A stretch of 64,000 nt of DNA. Source: CAYUZU01 sp964448675 (GTDB lineage Bacteria > Planctomycetota > Phycisphaerae > UBA1845 > Fen-1342). Under the pieces are notes generated by a model that was not told where the DNA came from, ran no database searches, and saw nothing but the letters and a program-made list of their open reading frames with translations. Both the position numbers and the translations under genes were made by a program. Positions 1 to 8,485 of the stretch are shown one piece after another (the first letter of the stretch is position 1; every line of letters starts with the position of its first letter). The stretch lies in assembly GCA_964448675.1 (NCBI GenBank), contig CAYUZU010000008.1:1-64000 (forward strand), given 5' to 3'.

Positions 1-26
1 AACCAGTTAGACCACACGAAGGCCGC
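1..26 (-). tRNA. Possible 5' fragment of a tRNA cut by the window edge
   Basis: Read on the minus strand, the first bases contain GTCTAACTGGTT, which matches the D-arm and D-loop start of Glu/Asp-type tRNAs (GUCU, then a loop holding the GG pair). It is preceded by about ten bases that could be the acceptor strand. The anticodon and T-arm would lie outside the window, so identity cannot be read. The exact 5' end is ambiguous: 21 if GUCU is the D-stem, or 26. It may be chance similarity. Confidence 0.3.
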
Positions 27-205
27 TTTTTCAATTCAGCCGTGAATAATCCGGGTTAGGGGCAACGGTTTGAAACCGCCGCCGCGTTTTTCTGGTCGGG
101 CGCGAATCATCTTGGCCTGTCTGCGTTCTCTTGTGCGGGAATGGCGCGTGCCAGTGAAGGGGCCGGCGCCAGGACACCCCGAGCAATCCGCACAGGAGAC
201 CGATA

Positions 206-2287
206 ATGCGCCGAATCGACAAGCATGCATGGCAAGCCGGACCGGGTCGCAGCAGCTTCGCCGCCTGCGCCCTGATCCTCGTCACGGCGGCGGCTGGCAC
301 CGCCCGCGGCCAGGACAACCAGATCACCATGGTCGACCCGAACGCCGCCACGCAGGGCACGCCGGGGCTGCTGGTGACCTTCACGCTGGATAGCGACGTC
401 CCCCCGCCGCCGCCAGCGGGCATTCTGCCCGAAAGTGTCATGATCAGCGGCATGATCGGCAGTACGGTCACGCACGACAGCCAGTACACGGTCACCGCAG
501 TTTTCGATATTCCGGCGGCTGAGACGCCCGGGCCGAAGGACGCGGTCGTCACCTTCACGACGCCCCATGGCACGCTGCGCTTCACGATGGCAGGCGGCTT
601 CATGGTGACGGCGGGGGCGGACATGCCACCGACGATTACGCAGCACCCGCAGCCGCAAACCGCCCCGCCGGGCAGTGCGGTTTCGTTCACGGTCGTCGCC
701 TACGGCACCGAACCGCTTGCGTACCAATGGCAGAGGGACGGCAGCAACATCGATGGTGCGACGGCGTCGTCGTACACCATCAATCCCGTGGCCGAGAGTG
801 ACGCGGGTGGCTATCGCTGCGTCGTGATGAACGACTTCGGCAGCGCAACGTCGAACGAGGCGGTGTTGACGGTGCAGGCATTGGCTGTCGGCGCCTATTC
901 GGTCGTGGACACGGGGCAGTTTCGCTGCTTCGACACGGTCGGCGAGATCGCTTGCCCCGAGGCCGGCGCAGCATTCTACGGCCAGGATGCCCAGCACGAC
1001 GGCGTGCAGCCGAGCTACGCGCTGAGTGGCGACGGGCTGACCGTCTATGACAACAACACCGGGCTGACCTGGACGCGCAGCCCGGACCTCAATGGGGACG
1101 GCATCATCGATGTTGACGACAAGCTCAGCTTCGACGACGCGCTGACCTACGCCGACAGCGTGCTCAACCCGGCCAACTTCGGCGGCTACGACGACTGGCG
1201 GCTGCCGAGTATGAAGGAGCTGTACTCGTTGATGGACTTTCGTGGGACCGACCCGGACCCGACCGCGACCGACCCGAGCCAGCTCACGCCGTTTATCGAT
1301 ACCGATTACTTCGCCTTTGCCTACGGCGACCTCGATGCCGGTGAACGGATCATTGACTCGCAATTCTGGTCGAGCAACGAGTACGTCTGGTACGTCTTTG
1401 GCAACCAGGAGGCCGCGTTTGGTCTGAATCTCGCCGACGGCCGGATCAAGGGCTACCCGTCGGGCAGCGATGGTCCGGTGGTCAAGTTGAACTACGTCTA
1501 CTTCTGCCGCGGCAACCCGGACTACGGCGTCAACGATTTCGTCGACAACGGGGACGGCACGATTACCGATCAGGCGACGGGTCTGATGTGGTTGCAGGAC
1601 GACAGCGGCTATGGCATGAATTGGGAAGACGCCCTGGCCTATGCCGAGGCACGGAATGCAGAGAACTACCTGGGCCGTGACGACTGGCGCTTGCCCAACG
1701 CCAAGGAACTGCAGAGCATCGTCGATTATGCGCGGGCGCCCGATGTGACCGCATCGGCCGCGATAGACCCGATCTTCAACGTAACGCAGATCACGAATCT
1801 CGCCGGGCAGGTGGACTATCCCTGGTACTGGACCGGCACGTCGCATCGGCGCTTCGATGGCACGGCGAGCCAGGGCGTGTATATCGCCTTTGGCCGCGCG
1901 ACCGGATCGATGGATGGCGTCACCGTGGTCGACGTGCACGGCGCCGGATGTCAGCGCAGCGACCCCAAAGCCGGCGATCCGGCGGACTATCCGGCGATCA
2001 GTAACGGCCCGCAGGGCGACGTGCAGCGTGTGTTCAACCATGTGCGCCTTGTGCGTGACGCGCCACAAGGCTGCGCCGGTGACAGCAATTGTGATGGCAG
2101 CATCAACTGGCGCGACATCGACTACTTCGTCGCCGCCATGAACGACGACGTCGCGGCCTGGCAAGCCATGTTCGCCCCGGCAACGCCGAGTTGCGCGTTC
2201 GAGAACAACGACGTGACCGGCGACGGCACGGTGACCTGGCGCGACGTCGATCCATTCGTGGCCCGCATGAACACGCCGTGCCGCTGA
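206..2287 (+). CDS. Secreted Ig-like / Lcl (DUF1566) / dockerin-like protein
   Basis: An exported 693-residue multidomain protein. The start ATG follows AGGAG by seven bases. A signal peptide (about residues 1-36, ending in ARGQ) is followed by an Ig-like domain (about 137-223, with YQWQRDG and YRCVV). Two Lcl/DUF1566 domains follow (about 285-430 and 458-610), each marked by TGL(T/M)W and DDWRLP.(M/A)KEL. The last 70 residues hold paired GD.N.DG / DVTGDGTV.WRDVD segments resembling type I dockerin calcium loops. Lcl domains occur in many surface proteins without one assigned activity, so a surface or extracellular adhesive or scaffolding role is inferred. A GC-rich hairpin lies directly downstream. 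Confidence 0.85.
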   Translation: MRRIDKHAWQAGPGRSSFAACALILVTAAAGTARGQDNQITMVDPNAATQGTPGLLVTFTLDSDVPPPPPAGILPESVMISGMIGSTVTHDSQYTVTAVFDIPAAETPGPKDAVVTFTTPHGTLRFTMAGGFMVTAGADMPPTITQHPQPQTAPPGSAVSFTVVAYGTEPLAYQWQRDGSNIDGATASSYTINPVAESDAGGYRCVVMNDFGSATSNEAVLTVQALAVGAYSVVDTGQFRCFDTVGEIACPEAGAAFYGQDAQHDGVQPSYALSGDGLTVYDNNTGLTWTRSPDLNGDGIIDVDDKLSFDDALTYADSVLNPANFGGYDDWRLPSMKELYSLMDFRGTDPDPTATDPSQLTPFIDTDYFAFAYGDLDAGERIIDSQFWSSNEYVWYVFGNQEAAFGLNLADGRIKGYPSGSDGPVVKLNYVYFCRGNPDYGVNDFVDNGDGTITDQATGLMWLQDDSGYGMNWEDALAYAEARNAENYLGRDDWRLPNAKELQSIVDYARAPDVTASAAIDPIFNVTQITNLAGQVDYPWYWTGTSHRRFDGTASQGVYIAFGRATGSMDGVTVVDVHGAGCQRSDPKAGDPADYPAISNGPQGDVQRVFNHVRLVRDAPQGCAGDSNCDGSINWRDIDYFVAAMNDDVAAWQAMFAPATPSCAFENNDVTGDGTVTWRDVDPFVARMNTPCR

Positions 2288-2301
2288 ACCGATTCCGAGG
2301 C

Positions 2302-2322
2302 CCCCTCCCGCTTCGGGAGGGG
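2302..2322 (+). terminator. Hairpin after the Lcl protein gene
   Basis: CCCCTCCC and GGGAGGGG form a perfect 8-bp stem around a 5-base loop, 15 bases after the stop codon. There is no T-tract, so it may be a Rho-assisted or weak terminator or only an mRNA-stabilising structure. Confidence 0.45.
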
Positions 2323-2517
2323 CGGGCAGGGGCGGGCGTGCCGCGGACCGCCGCGCACGTGCGGCCACGGGATGCACCGCAGCGCCGGTCCGGGGATAAT
2401 GCCCATGATCGAACGCGCGGGATTGACGAATTCGGTCGTAGCGGATGAGCTATGCGCTGGCGTGACGCACCGCCACCGCACGGCGGCACGCCTTCGGCAC
2501 CGAAGCGGCGACGCCTG

Positions 2518-3309
2518 ATGAAGCTCTCGCGGCGACAAAGACGCAGCCTGTTGATCGGCGTTCCCCTGGCGCTGGTCGTGCTGGTCCTCGTGATCGGCTC
2601 GATCCCGCAGGGGCCGCTCGTCATCACCCCGCCGCCACCGGATGCCGTCCCGGGACGCTGGGTGCACCTCGAAGGTGCGGCCAACACGCGCGACGCCGGC
2701 GGCTATCCGACAGCGGATGGGCGTTTCGTCAGGCGCGGCATGCTCTATCGCTCGGCGAAACTCAACCGCCTGACGTCGGCCGGGGCCCGGGCCTATCGCG
2801 AACTCGGCGTTACGACGGTCATCGATTTCTGCAACCGCCTGACGCCCTGGCCGCTCTTCGGCGGCGACGTGTGGAGCGTGCAGTTCGCCTCGTCGGTACG
2901 CGGCTGCCCGATGAGCTTCAGCAAGGACGGCCCCCGCGAGGCGTTCTACATCCGCGGCGTGCAGGAAAACGCCGCCGCGTTCCGCGACGCATTCAAGCTG
3001 TTGGCCGACGCCGACAACTACCCCGTGTTGTATCACTGCGCCGCCGGCACGGATCGCACGGGCGTCATGTCCGCGCTGGTGCTGTCGCTGCTCGGCGTCG
3101 AGCGCGAGACGATCATCGCGGATTTTCGCCTGTCAGAGCGGGTCGACCTGCCGGGCAGCCTTCCCGCGATGCAGGCCCTGCTCGACCAGATCGAAGCACA
3201 GGGCGGAATCGAACCATACCTCGCCTCGATCGGCGTCACGCCCGAGATGCAGCGCCGGATCCGCACACACCTGCTCGCGTCGTCCACAGCGAGCCGCAAC
3301 GCACGCTGA
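2518..3309 (+). CDS. Membrane-anchored tyrosine / dual-specificity phosphatase
   Basis: A 263-residue phosphatase of the bacterial PTP/DSP-like group. After a basic N-terminus (KLSRRQRR) comes a single hydrophobic anchor (about residues 12-32), placing the catalytic domain outside the cytoplasmic membrane. The P-loop signature HCAAGTDRTG (C(x)5R) lies near residue 173. An upstream NTRDAGGYPTADGR..RGMLYRSA block is typical of the Y_phosphatase3 family, and a conserved Asp could act as general acid. The substrate may be phosphoprotein, phosphoinositide or another phosphoester. An in-frame ATG at 2452 would add 22 residues; neither start has a convincing Shine-Dalgarno, and the one before the anchor was preferred. 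Confidence 0.8.
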   Translation: MKLSRRQRRSLLIGVPLALVVLVLVIGSIPQGPLVITPPPPDAVPGRWVHLEGAANTRDAGGYPTADGRFVRRGMLYRSAKLNRLTSAGARAYRELGVTTVIDFCNRLTPWPLFGGDVWSVQFASSVRGCPMSFSKDGPREAFYIRGVQENAAAFRDAFKLLADADNYPVLYHCAAGTDRTGVMSALVLSLLGVERETIIADFRLSERVDLPGSLPAMQALLDQIEAQGGIEPYLASIGVTPEMQRRIRTHLLASSTASRNAR

Positions 3310-3330
3310 AGCGACCGTTACCCGCCGCGT

Positions 3331-5388
3331 CTACGCCCGCAACACGGACCAGTCGTCCAGGTGGCGCAGCAGTTCGAGCCGGAACGACGTCGGCCAATCC
3401 ACCAGCCACAGCGAGCAATTACCATGGTCGATCCACCGTGTCTGGAAGTAACCCTCGCACTGGGCGCCGCGCGGCAACCGCAACCCACCCAACACGAGCG
3501 TGCCATCGGACATGCCGATCATCCCGTTACGCCAGGCCGCCAGTGCGCGCTGCTTCCAGATCGGATTGTCGGTGAGCCGCGCCAGCCGCAGCCACATGCC
3601 CACGCACCGGATCGCGTATGGATCGACATGATGATGCTGCGTCGACACGGCCGTGCCGCCAAAGGAGTCGTAGTCCATCGCTGCAAACATCGAACCCGGC
3701 GGGACGGGGACGGCGTGATGGTATTGCCACGAGGCCGTGTAGTAAGAAGCGAGATCGACCGCGCGAACGTAGTCGCGGTCACCAGTTAGGTCGTACAGTT
3801 CGAGACCGGCCTGAATGAGCGGCCAAGCGGATTCCTTGTCGATGCAATCGGTGTCAAGCGCGCCGGCGGTCGTGAAACCGTATCGTTCGAGCCCCCGGCC
3901 GTAGAATTCGAAGGAGCGGCGGGCCGAATCGAGGTAGGCGGGGCGCTGCGTCTCGCGGTAGGCGGCGATCATGGCAGGCGTGATGAACGCACCGATCGTA
4001 CCTTCGCGGGCCAGGCATTTGCCGGCGCGGTTCCAGGCGCGGCCGTAGCAGCCGTCGGGCTGCTGCTCCTTCAGCATGAAGTCGCAGATGTCGAGCGCGA
4101 GCTCGCGATAGCCCGGCTTGTCGACCCCGCACTTCTTCGCGAGGCTGTAGGCTTCGAGGTAGTCGCGGGCCGCGTTGCCCAGATTGCAGGCATCATGCGT
4201 GTCCGGACGCTTCAGCCCCAACAGTGGATCAAAGATGGTCATGATCAGACCGTTGTCGAACCGCGCGTGGTCCACCCAACTGTCCAGTGTGGCCAAACCC
4301 TTCTCGAGCGAGTCGCGATTACCACGCCGCAGGTAATCGACCAGGAACGAGCAGGCCAGCGACGCGTTCTGCCCGGCCCAACCAACCTCGTACTTGCGGT
4401 GGCGCCGCTGGTGCCACCCCCCATCCTCCGGCAACAGGCCGATCGAAAAACCCTTGAAGATACCTTCTTCGGCCCACAGGTGCTGCTTGGCGAAGTCCAT
4501 CCCGATTTCCCAGAGTTCCTCCGGGTTCCAGCGTGGCGGCTTCGGCGTGTATGCCTGCTCCCAGCACGCGTCGAGCCAGCCCCGCCAGGCGCGGCGCTGT
4601 GTCTTGACCGGCGCGACGAACAGGTAGGCGGTGGCGACAAACGCCTCGCCCGGCGCCAGCGTCATTTCTTCGACGTATGGCGCGCAGTACTTGTCGCGCG
4701 AGCAGTAGACCACCGGCGTCTCTTCCTCCGGCCAGATCAGGCGATGCACTGTCGCGTTGGCGCGTGGAATCAGCGAGCACGCCCCGCCGCGCGCCGGCTG
4801 CGACGCGCCGGCCCACAGGCCGACCGCCCAGTCGGGGCCCTCGGAGTACGTGCCCCCCTTGACGGCCGCGCGGTGAAACGCGAACGCCCACGGCTGGCCG
4901 TCGCGGGTGTAGCCCTTGGGCTCTTCGCCGGTACCCCATGGATTTCCATCGTACATGATCGCGGGGATCATTGAGTACGTGGGGGCATGGGCGGCGTGGA
5001 AATCGAGCGTCACGCGCACGGGGCCGGCCGCCACGGCCGGTGCCAGTCGCACCGTGCGGCGCCAGGCGAACACGCCGGGGGCGATGCGGCGTACGTCGTC
5101 CTCGGCCGTCAGACGCTCGTCTGCGCAGGGGGCGATGTGCCCGATCGTGTGCTGCCCGTGGACGAACCGCAGGCCATCGACCCGCACGCCGGCGCGCTCG
5201 TCGTTAAGCACTTCTCCACGGCGCTGGCCTGGCTTGGCTGGCCCGGTCATCTGACAGCCGGCCAGCGGCAATCCGACGGCTGCCGTGCCGAAGGTAGCCG
5301 CCACCCATTTCAGAAAGTCTCGTCGTGTCTCGTCGGCGGTCTGCCGCGCGCGTCGCGAATTCGATCGTGCCACGGGTCCTCCAGTCAT
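3331..5388 (-). CDS. Tat-exported lipoprotein with six-hairpin glycosidase-like fold
   Basis: A 685-residue protein with a twin-arginine signal (TRRDFLK, residues 21-27) followed by a lipobox (PLAGC, Cys45), predicting a folded, lipid-anchored export product. After a beta-rich N-terminal part, the C-terminal half is helix-rich with repeated W/Y/D/H segments (SLACSFLVDYLRRGN, CNLGNAARDYLEAYSLAKKCG, ESAWPLIQAGLELYDLTGD) in the style of (alpha/alpha)6-barrel glycosidases or lyases. No exact GH or PL family could be assigned. Its ATG overlaps the TGA of the upstream gene (TGATG), so it is translationally coupled to the HELSH protein. A role in processing an extracellular glycan is inferred. Confidence 0.7.
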   Translation of the reverse strand: MTGGPVARSNSRRARQTADETRRDFLKWVAATFGTAAVGLPLAGCQMTGPAKPGQRRGEVLNDERAGVRVDGLRFVHGQHTIGHIAPCADERLTAEDDVRRIAPGVFAWRRTVRLAPAVAAGPVRVTLDFHAAHAPTYSMIPAIMYDGNPWGTGEEPKGYTRDGQPWAFAFHRAAVKGGTYSEGPDWAVGLWAGASQPARGGACSLIPRANATVHRLIWPEEETPVVYCSRDKYCAPYVEEMTLAPGEAFVATAYLFVAPVKTQRRAWRGWLDACWEQAYTPKPPRWNPEELWEIGMDFAKQHLWAEEGIFKGFSIGLLPEDGGWHQRRHRKYEVGWAGQNASLACSFLVDYLRRGNRDSLEKGLATLDSWVDHARFDNGLIMTIFDPLLGLKRPDTHDACNLGNAARDYLEAYSLAKKCGVDKPGYRELALDICDFMLKEQQPDGCYGRAWNRAGKCLAREGTIGAFITPAMIAAYRETQRPAYLDSARRSFEFYGRGLERYGFTTAGALDTDCIDKESAWPLIQAGLELYDLTGDRDYVRAVDLASYYTASWQYHHAVPVPPGSMFAAMDYDSFGGTAVSTQHHHVDPYAIRCVGMWLRLARLTDNPIWKQRALAAWRNGMIGMSDGTLVLGGLRLPRGAQCEGYFQTRWIDHGNCSLWLVDWPTSFRLELLRHLDDWSVLRA

Positions 5389-7472
5389 CAGTTGTTCGCA
5401 CCACGTGCGGCGGTCTGCACGGCCGGCAGCGGCCGCGGGGAATGATAGTAGCGCTCGTCGCCCTTGGGCTGCACCACGACCTGGACGGTGCCCTGCTCGC
5501 GGGCACCGGCGGCCCAGGCGACATTGAAGTCGGCGACGGTGAAGAAGCCGTACCGCGGCGCACCGTCCACTTCGGTGACGACCAGCATCGTGCCGTTCAT
5601 GCCGACGACGTGAATCGGCCCGAAGGGGTTGTCGTGCAGCGTGCAGTCCGTCGCGGTGGTCAGGTGGTCGGCGGGACGGTTGGTCAGCGTGAAGCGGCCG
5701 CGGGCATCGGTGCGGCCCGTATGCTCCGCGGTGTCGTCGATCTTGCGGTCCGAACCCGCCTGGTAACAGCGCACCGGTACGTCGGCCAGCGGCCGGCCCC
5801 GCTCGTCCGTGAGCTGTAGCACGCATTGCTGAGGCAGGCAATACAGGTACTCGCCGAAGTAGCCGCGTCGCTTGCCCTTGGTCGCATTGAGCCCCTGCAC
5901 ATCGCTCGGTGCATAGACGCAGTAGAGCATGCCGATGTTCTGGTGGGGGTAGACCTCGCCACCGCCCATCAGGCCGCGCTGCTTGTAATTGAAGCCGACG
6001 CCGTTCACCGCATTGCCTTCCGGCTCGATGATGAACTGATAGTCGTCGATGACGCCGATCTGGTGGCTGAGCTCGTGCAGCCACGCGCCATCGGGCCGGC
6101 CGATGAAGTTGAGGAAGCACGGCGCGCCAGCCCCGCTGTTCCATGGGTCGTCGAGCGCGGTGAGCCCCCGGCCGCCGTCCACCGACAGGTCCAGCTCGCC
6201 CACGCGGTAGGGCCCGCCACCCAGCGTCGGCAGGTAGCCATCGTCGACGTACTCGATCTTGCCGACCGCGACACGCTGTGTGATGCCCTGCGGGGCAAAA
6301 TCGTACGTCGACGCGGCAAATAGTTGGTTCATGAAGCGGAGCTGCCCCTGTAGCCAGTCCTCGCAGGAGCGCGAGCCGAGCATGTTGACCTTCGATTCCA
6401 TCCGCGCGATGAGGCCACGCTCGACCTGGAACTTCAGCAGCAGGGCGTTGGTGCGCACCTCGACGGTGTTATTGAGGGGGCAGTAATCTTCACCTGCCGG
6501 CCGCAACTCGAAACGCAGGTCGTGGTCCGCCGGATCCCACTGCCACTGCCAGGTTGTGCTGGCCTTCGCGCGGGGCGCGAGCTCGTCGAGCTGCCCGGTC
6601 GCGACCGTCTCGCCATCCAACACCCAGCGATACTGCGCCGCGAGTGGTGCGCGGCCTTTGTTCTGCACGCGCGCCGTGTATGTGATCGTCTCGCCGGGCG
6701 TCGGCTGGTGCTGCGCGTCGTCGTTCTTGACGCGGCTGATGCGCACCGTGGGGTCGATGGTGGATGGCTCGTAGGCCAGATCGTAGCGCTCGTACAGTGG
6801 CGTACGCTCGATAAGGAGCACGTCGAGGTCGCCCGCGTTCTCGTTCGGAGGGGTATAGTCGGGCTGCGTCGGACTGAAGTGCACCCCGTCCACCATCACG
6901 TGGTGCGCGGCGCCGTTCGGATAGCCGCTGCCCATGAAGGCCACCTCGATGAAATCCACGTCCTTCAACGTGCCGTCCAGCCAGACGATGCGCTCCCACG
7001 CGTCGTCGCCGTGCAACGGGATGCGGATCGTGCGCCACTCGCCGTCGTTGTCGTCACCGAGCAGTGTCGCCCGATCGGCCGGGCGAATGCGGATGAAGGG
7101 GCCGTCCTGGTTGCGCAGGTACAGCGTCGGGCTCCGGTGAAAGCTCGTGCCCGGTTGCTGCTTGATGCGCAGCACGAGATGGTCCACCCCCGTCAGGTCC
7201 CAGTTGGCATTCCGCCACTTGGGAAACACCAGGTAGTGTTCGTAACCGTGCGTATAATTCAGCACGACGGCGTGCTCGCCGACGGCCACGTTCTCGCGCA
7301 GCGTGTTCATGCGCGCCTCGTTCGGTCCCCAGTCTTCCGCGCCGCACGTCCACAATGCGGGGCGCTCGGTGAAATCGTCCGGTGCGGCCTGTCCCCAGGC
7401 GGCTGCGGGCAGCAGGAGAATCAACAACAGGTATGCGCCGGCGCAGGGCCGGCCGGCAGGCAGGGTCGACAA
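5388..7472 (-). CDS. Secreted HELSH metallopeptidase-like multidomain protein
   Basis: A 694-residue secreted protein with a signal peptide (LLLILLLPAAAWGQA). An N-terminal jelly-roll-like part is followed by a CARDB/Ig-like segment (about 230-345: GETITYTARVQNKGRAPL). A central region carries HELSHQIG near residue 465, an HExxH zinc-metallopeptidase signature, and the C-terminal part holds a carboxypeptidase-regulatory-like domain (DERGRPLADVPV, GRTDARGRF). The family is not recognised beyond the motif, so protease activity is inferred. The start is TTG, chosen because AGGAG sits eight bases upstream. It is the first gene of a two-gene operon behind the palindrome at 7608. Confidence 0.7.
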   Translation of the reverse strand: MSTLPAGRPCAGAYLLLILLLPAAAWGQAAPDDFTERPALWTCGAEDWGPNEARMNTLRENVAVGEHAVVLNYTHGYEHYLVFPKWRNANWDLTGVDHLVLRIKQQPGTSFHRSPTLYLRNQDGPFIRIRPADRATLLGDDNDGEWRTIRIPLHGDDAWERIVWLDGTLKDVDFIEVAFMGSGYPNGAAHHVMVDGVHFSPTQPDYTPPNENAGDLDVLLIERTPLYERYDLAYEPSTIDPTVRISRVKNDDAQHQPTPGETITYTARVQNKGRAPLAAQYRWVLDGETVATGQLDELAPRAKASTTWQWQWDPADHDLRFELRPAGEDYCPLNNTVEVRTNALLLKFQVERGLIARMESKVNMLGSRSCEDWLQGQLRFMNQLFAASTYDFAPQGITQRVAVGKIEYVDDGYLPTLGGGPYRVGELDLSVDGGRGLTALDDPWNSGAGAPCFLNFIGRPDGAWLHELSHQIGVIDDYQFIIEPEGNAVNGVGFNYKQRGLMGGGEVYPHQNIGMLYCVYAPSDVQGLNATKGKRRGYFGEYLYCLPQQCVLQLTDERGRPLADVPVRCYQAGSDRKIDDTAEHTGRTDARGRFTLTNRPADHLTTATDCTLHDNPFGPIHVVGMNGTMLVVTEVDGAPRYGFFTVADFNVAWAAGAREQGTVQVVVQPKGDERYYHSPRPLPAVQTAARGANN

Positions 7473-7607
7473 GGCACTTCTCCTCAGGTTCGAACAGTCA
7501 TGGGGTACAACATGTGCGCGCTCGAGCGAGCCGCGTGGATCACATGCACTTCATTGTCACCGATGGCCAGTGGCGCGCCAAGCACGGCGGGCGCGATGAC
7601 CGGAGGG

Positions 7608-7619
7608 TAAAGCGCTTTA
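7608..7619. promoter_or_regulatory. 12-bp palindrome TAAAGCGCTTTA, LacI/CcpA-type operator candidate
   Basis: A perfect 12-bp palindrome with a central CG, as in LacI/GalR-family operators, lies 135 bases upstream of the TTG start at 7472. Read on the minus strand, a TTGTCA hexamer lies some 40 bases further upstream with a weak ATACCC 17 bases later, which would put the palindrome just downstream of transcription start. Control of the two secreted genes by a sugar-responsive repressor is inferred; no LacI gene is in the window. Confidence 0.45.
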
Positions 7620-7764
7620 GTGTTGAATGACCTCGCGGGGTATGGCCTTTTCTCATGACTTGACAACACCCCCCTTGAGCCACGTGGTCCAATCCTGACG
7701 CCGACCGGCAGTCGCGCCGACCCGCGACGCTGCCATGCGATTGCCGATGATGCCGGCTGGTGGA

Positions 7765-8211
7765 TCAGGCGATCATGGCCATGACCCGGGCGACCAGGTC
7801 GCTTGGTGAGAAGGGCTTCGTCACAACGACGACGTCCGGCGGCAGTTCCGGTGGCATGATCTGGTTCGCGCAAGCCAGGTAGAGCACCGACGGCGCGGCC
7901 GTCATCGCGCGCAGCGCGGCGGCGAGACGGGCGAGATCGAGACCGGGCAGGCGCAAGTCGACGAGGATGGCCGCCCGCGCCGGCAGGATCGCCAGTTGTG
8001 TATGCAGCGCCGGCGCGCTGGTCACGGCGCGCACCGCGAACCCGGCGCGCTCCAGCGCCAGGCGTGCGGCCAGGCGCGGCCCCGGTTCAGGGTCGGCGAC
8101 CACGACGCGCGGGCGCCGGGGGCCTTCCACCGGAGCGTCGTGTGGTGCGATCGGTGGCGCGGCTTCTTGCGGTGCTTTCGGGTCGCGAGGTGTCGGCGCG
8201 GTCATTTCCAC
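7765..8211 (-). CDS. Stand-alone receiver-domain protein
   Basis: A 148-residue protein with a proline-rich leader (about 35 residues) and one CheY-like receiver domain. The phospho-acceptor Asp is in AAILVDLRLPG and the conserved Lys is in VVTKPFSPSDL. The acidic pair is reduced (VVADPEPG) and the usual Thr/Ser position reads LYLACAN, so Mg2+ binding or switching may be altered. There is no output domain. It is divergent from the OmpR-type regulator at 8486, and the 274-bp space between them contains an inverted repeat. It could act as a phosphate sink or protein-binding adaptor for the nearby two-component genes. Confidence 0.75.
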   Translation of the reverse strand: MEMTAPTPRDPKAPQEAAPPIAPHDAPVEGPRRPRVVVADPEPGPRLAARLALERAGFAVRAVTSAPALHTQLAILPARAAILVDLRLPGLDLARLAAALRAMTAAPSVLYLACANQIMPPELPPDVVVVTKPFSPSDLVARVMAMIA

Positions 8212-8320
8212 AAGTCAAGCGTTTCTCGAAGTCATGTCGGGCCAGAGACCGGCCGACCGGCGGTCGGCGAACTCCTGCTCGCGGCAGTGTATCGCCATCG
8301 GTGGGCCGGTGAGGTGCGAA

Positions 8321-8334
8321 TTAGCATGTGCTAA
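8321..8334. promoter_or_regulatory. Inverted repeat TTAG-N6-CTAA between divergent regulators
   Basis: ATTAGCA-TG-TGCTAAT is a 7-bp perfect inverted repeat in the divergent spacer of the receiver and OmpR-type genes. Related sites TTAGGTTGCGCTAA and TTAAGAAGCGCTAA occur at 10064 and 10102. This looks like a shared operator, possibly for the OmpR-type regulator encoded next to it. Confidence 0.4.
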
Positions 8335-8445
8335 TCGCGGGCCGAATCGCGCCTGGCGGGCATGCAGGACACCTCGGGCCTGTGATTCGGCCTCTGCTGC
8401 GCAAGGGGGCGGCGATAGGTCGCGCGAGCAACGCAGCGATTGTTG

Positions 8446-8451
8446 TATAAT
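8446..8451 (+). promoter_or_regulatory. Consensus -10 element (TATAAT) ahead of the OmpR-type regulator
   Basis: A perfect TATAAT lies 34 bases before the regulator's first ATG. The -35 position (CGCGAG) is poor, which fits a promoter needing an activator. Transcription would start near 8458. Confidence 0.45.
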
Positions 8452-8485
8452 GGCGGATGCGAGCTGGGCCTGTCGGTAGAAGTGG

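Noticed and set aside
107..2377. Long minus-strand frame of 756 codons
   Set aside because: It is antisense to the Lcl/dockerin gene, is rich in Arg/Val/Ala with no domain, and the plus strand carries clear family motifs and a ribosome binding site.
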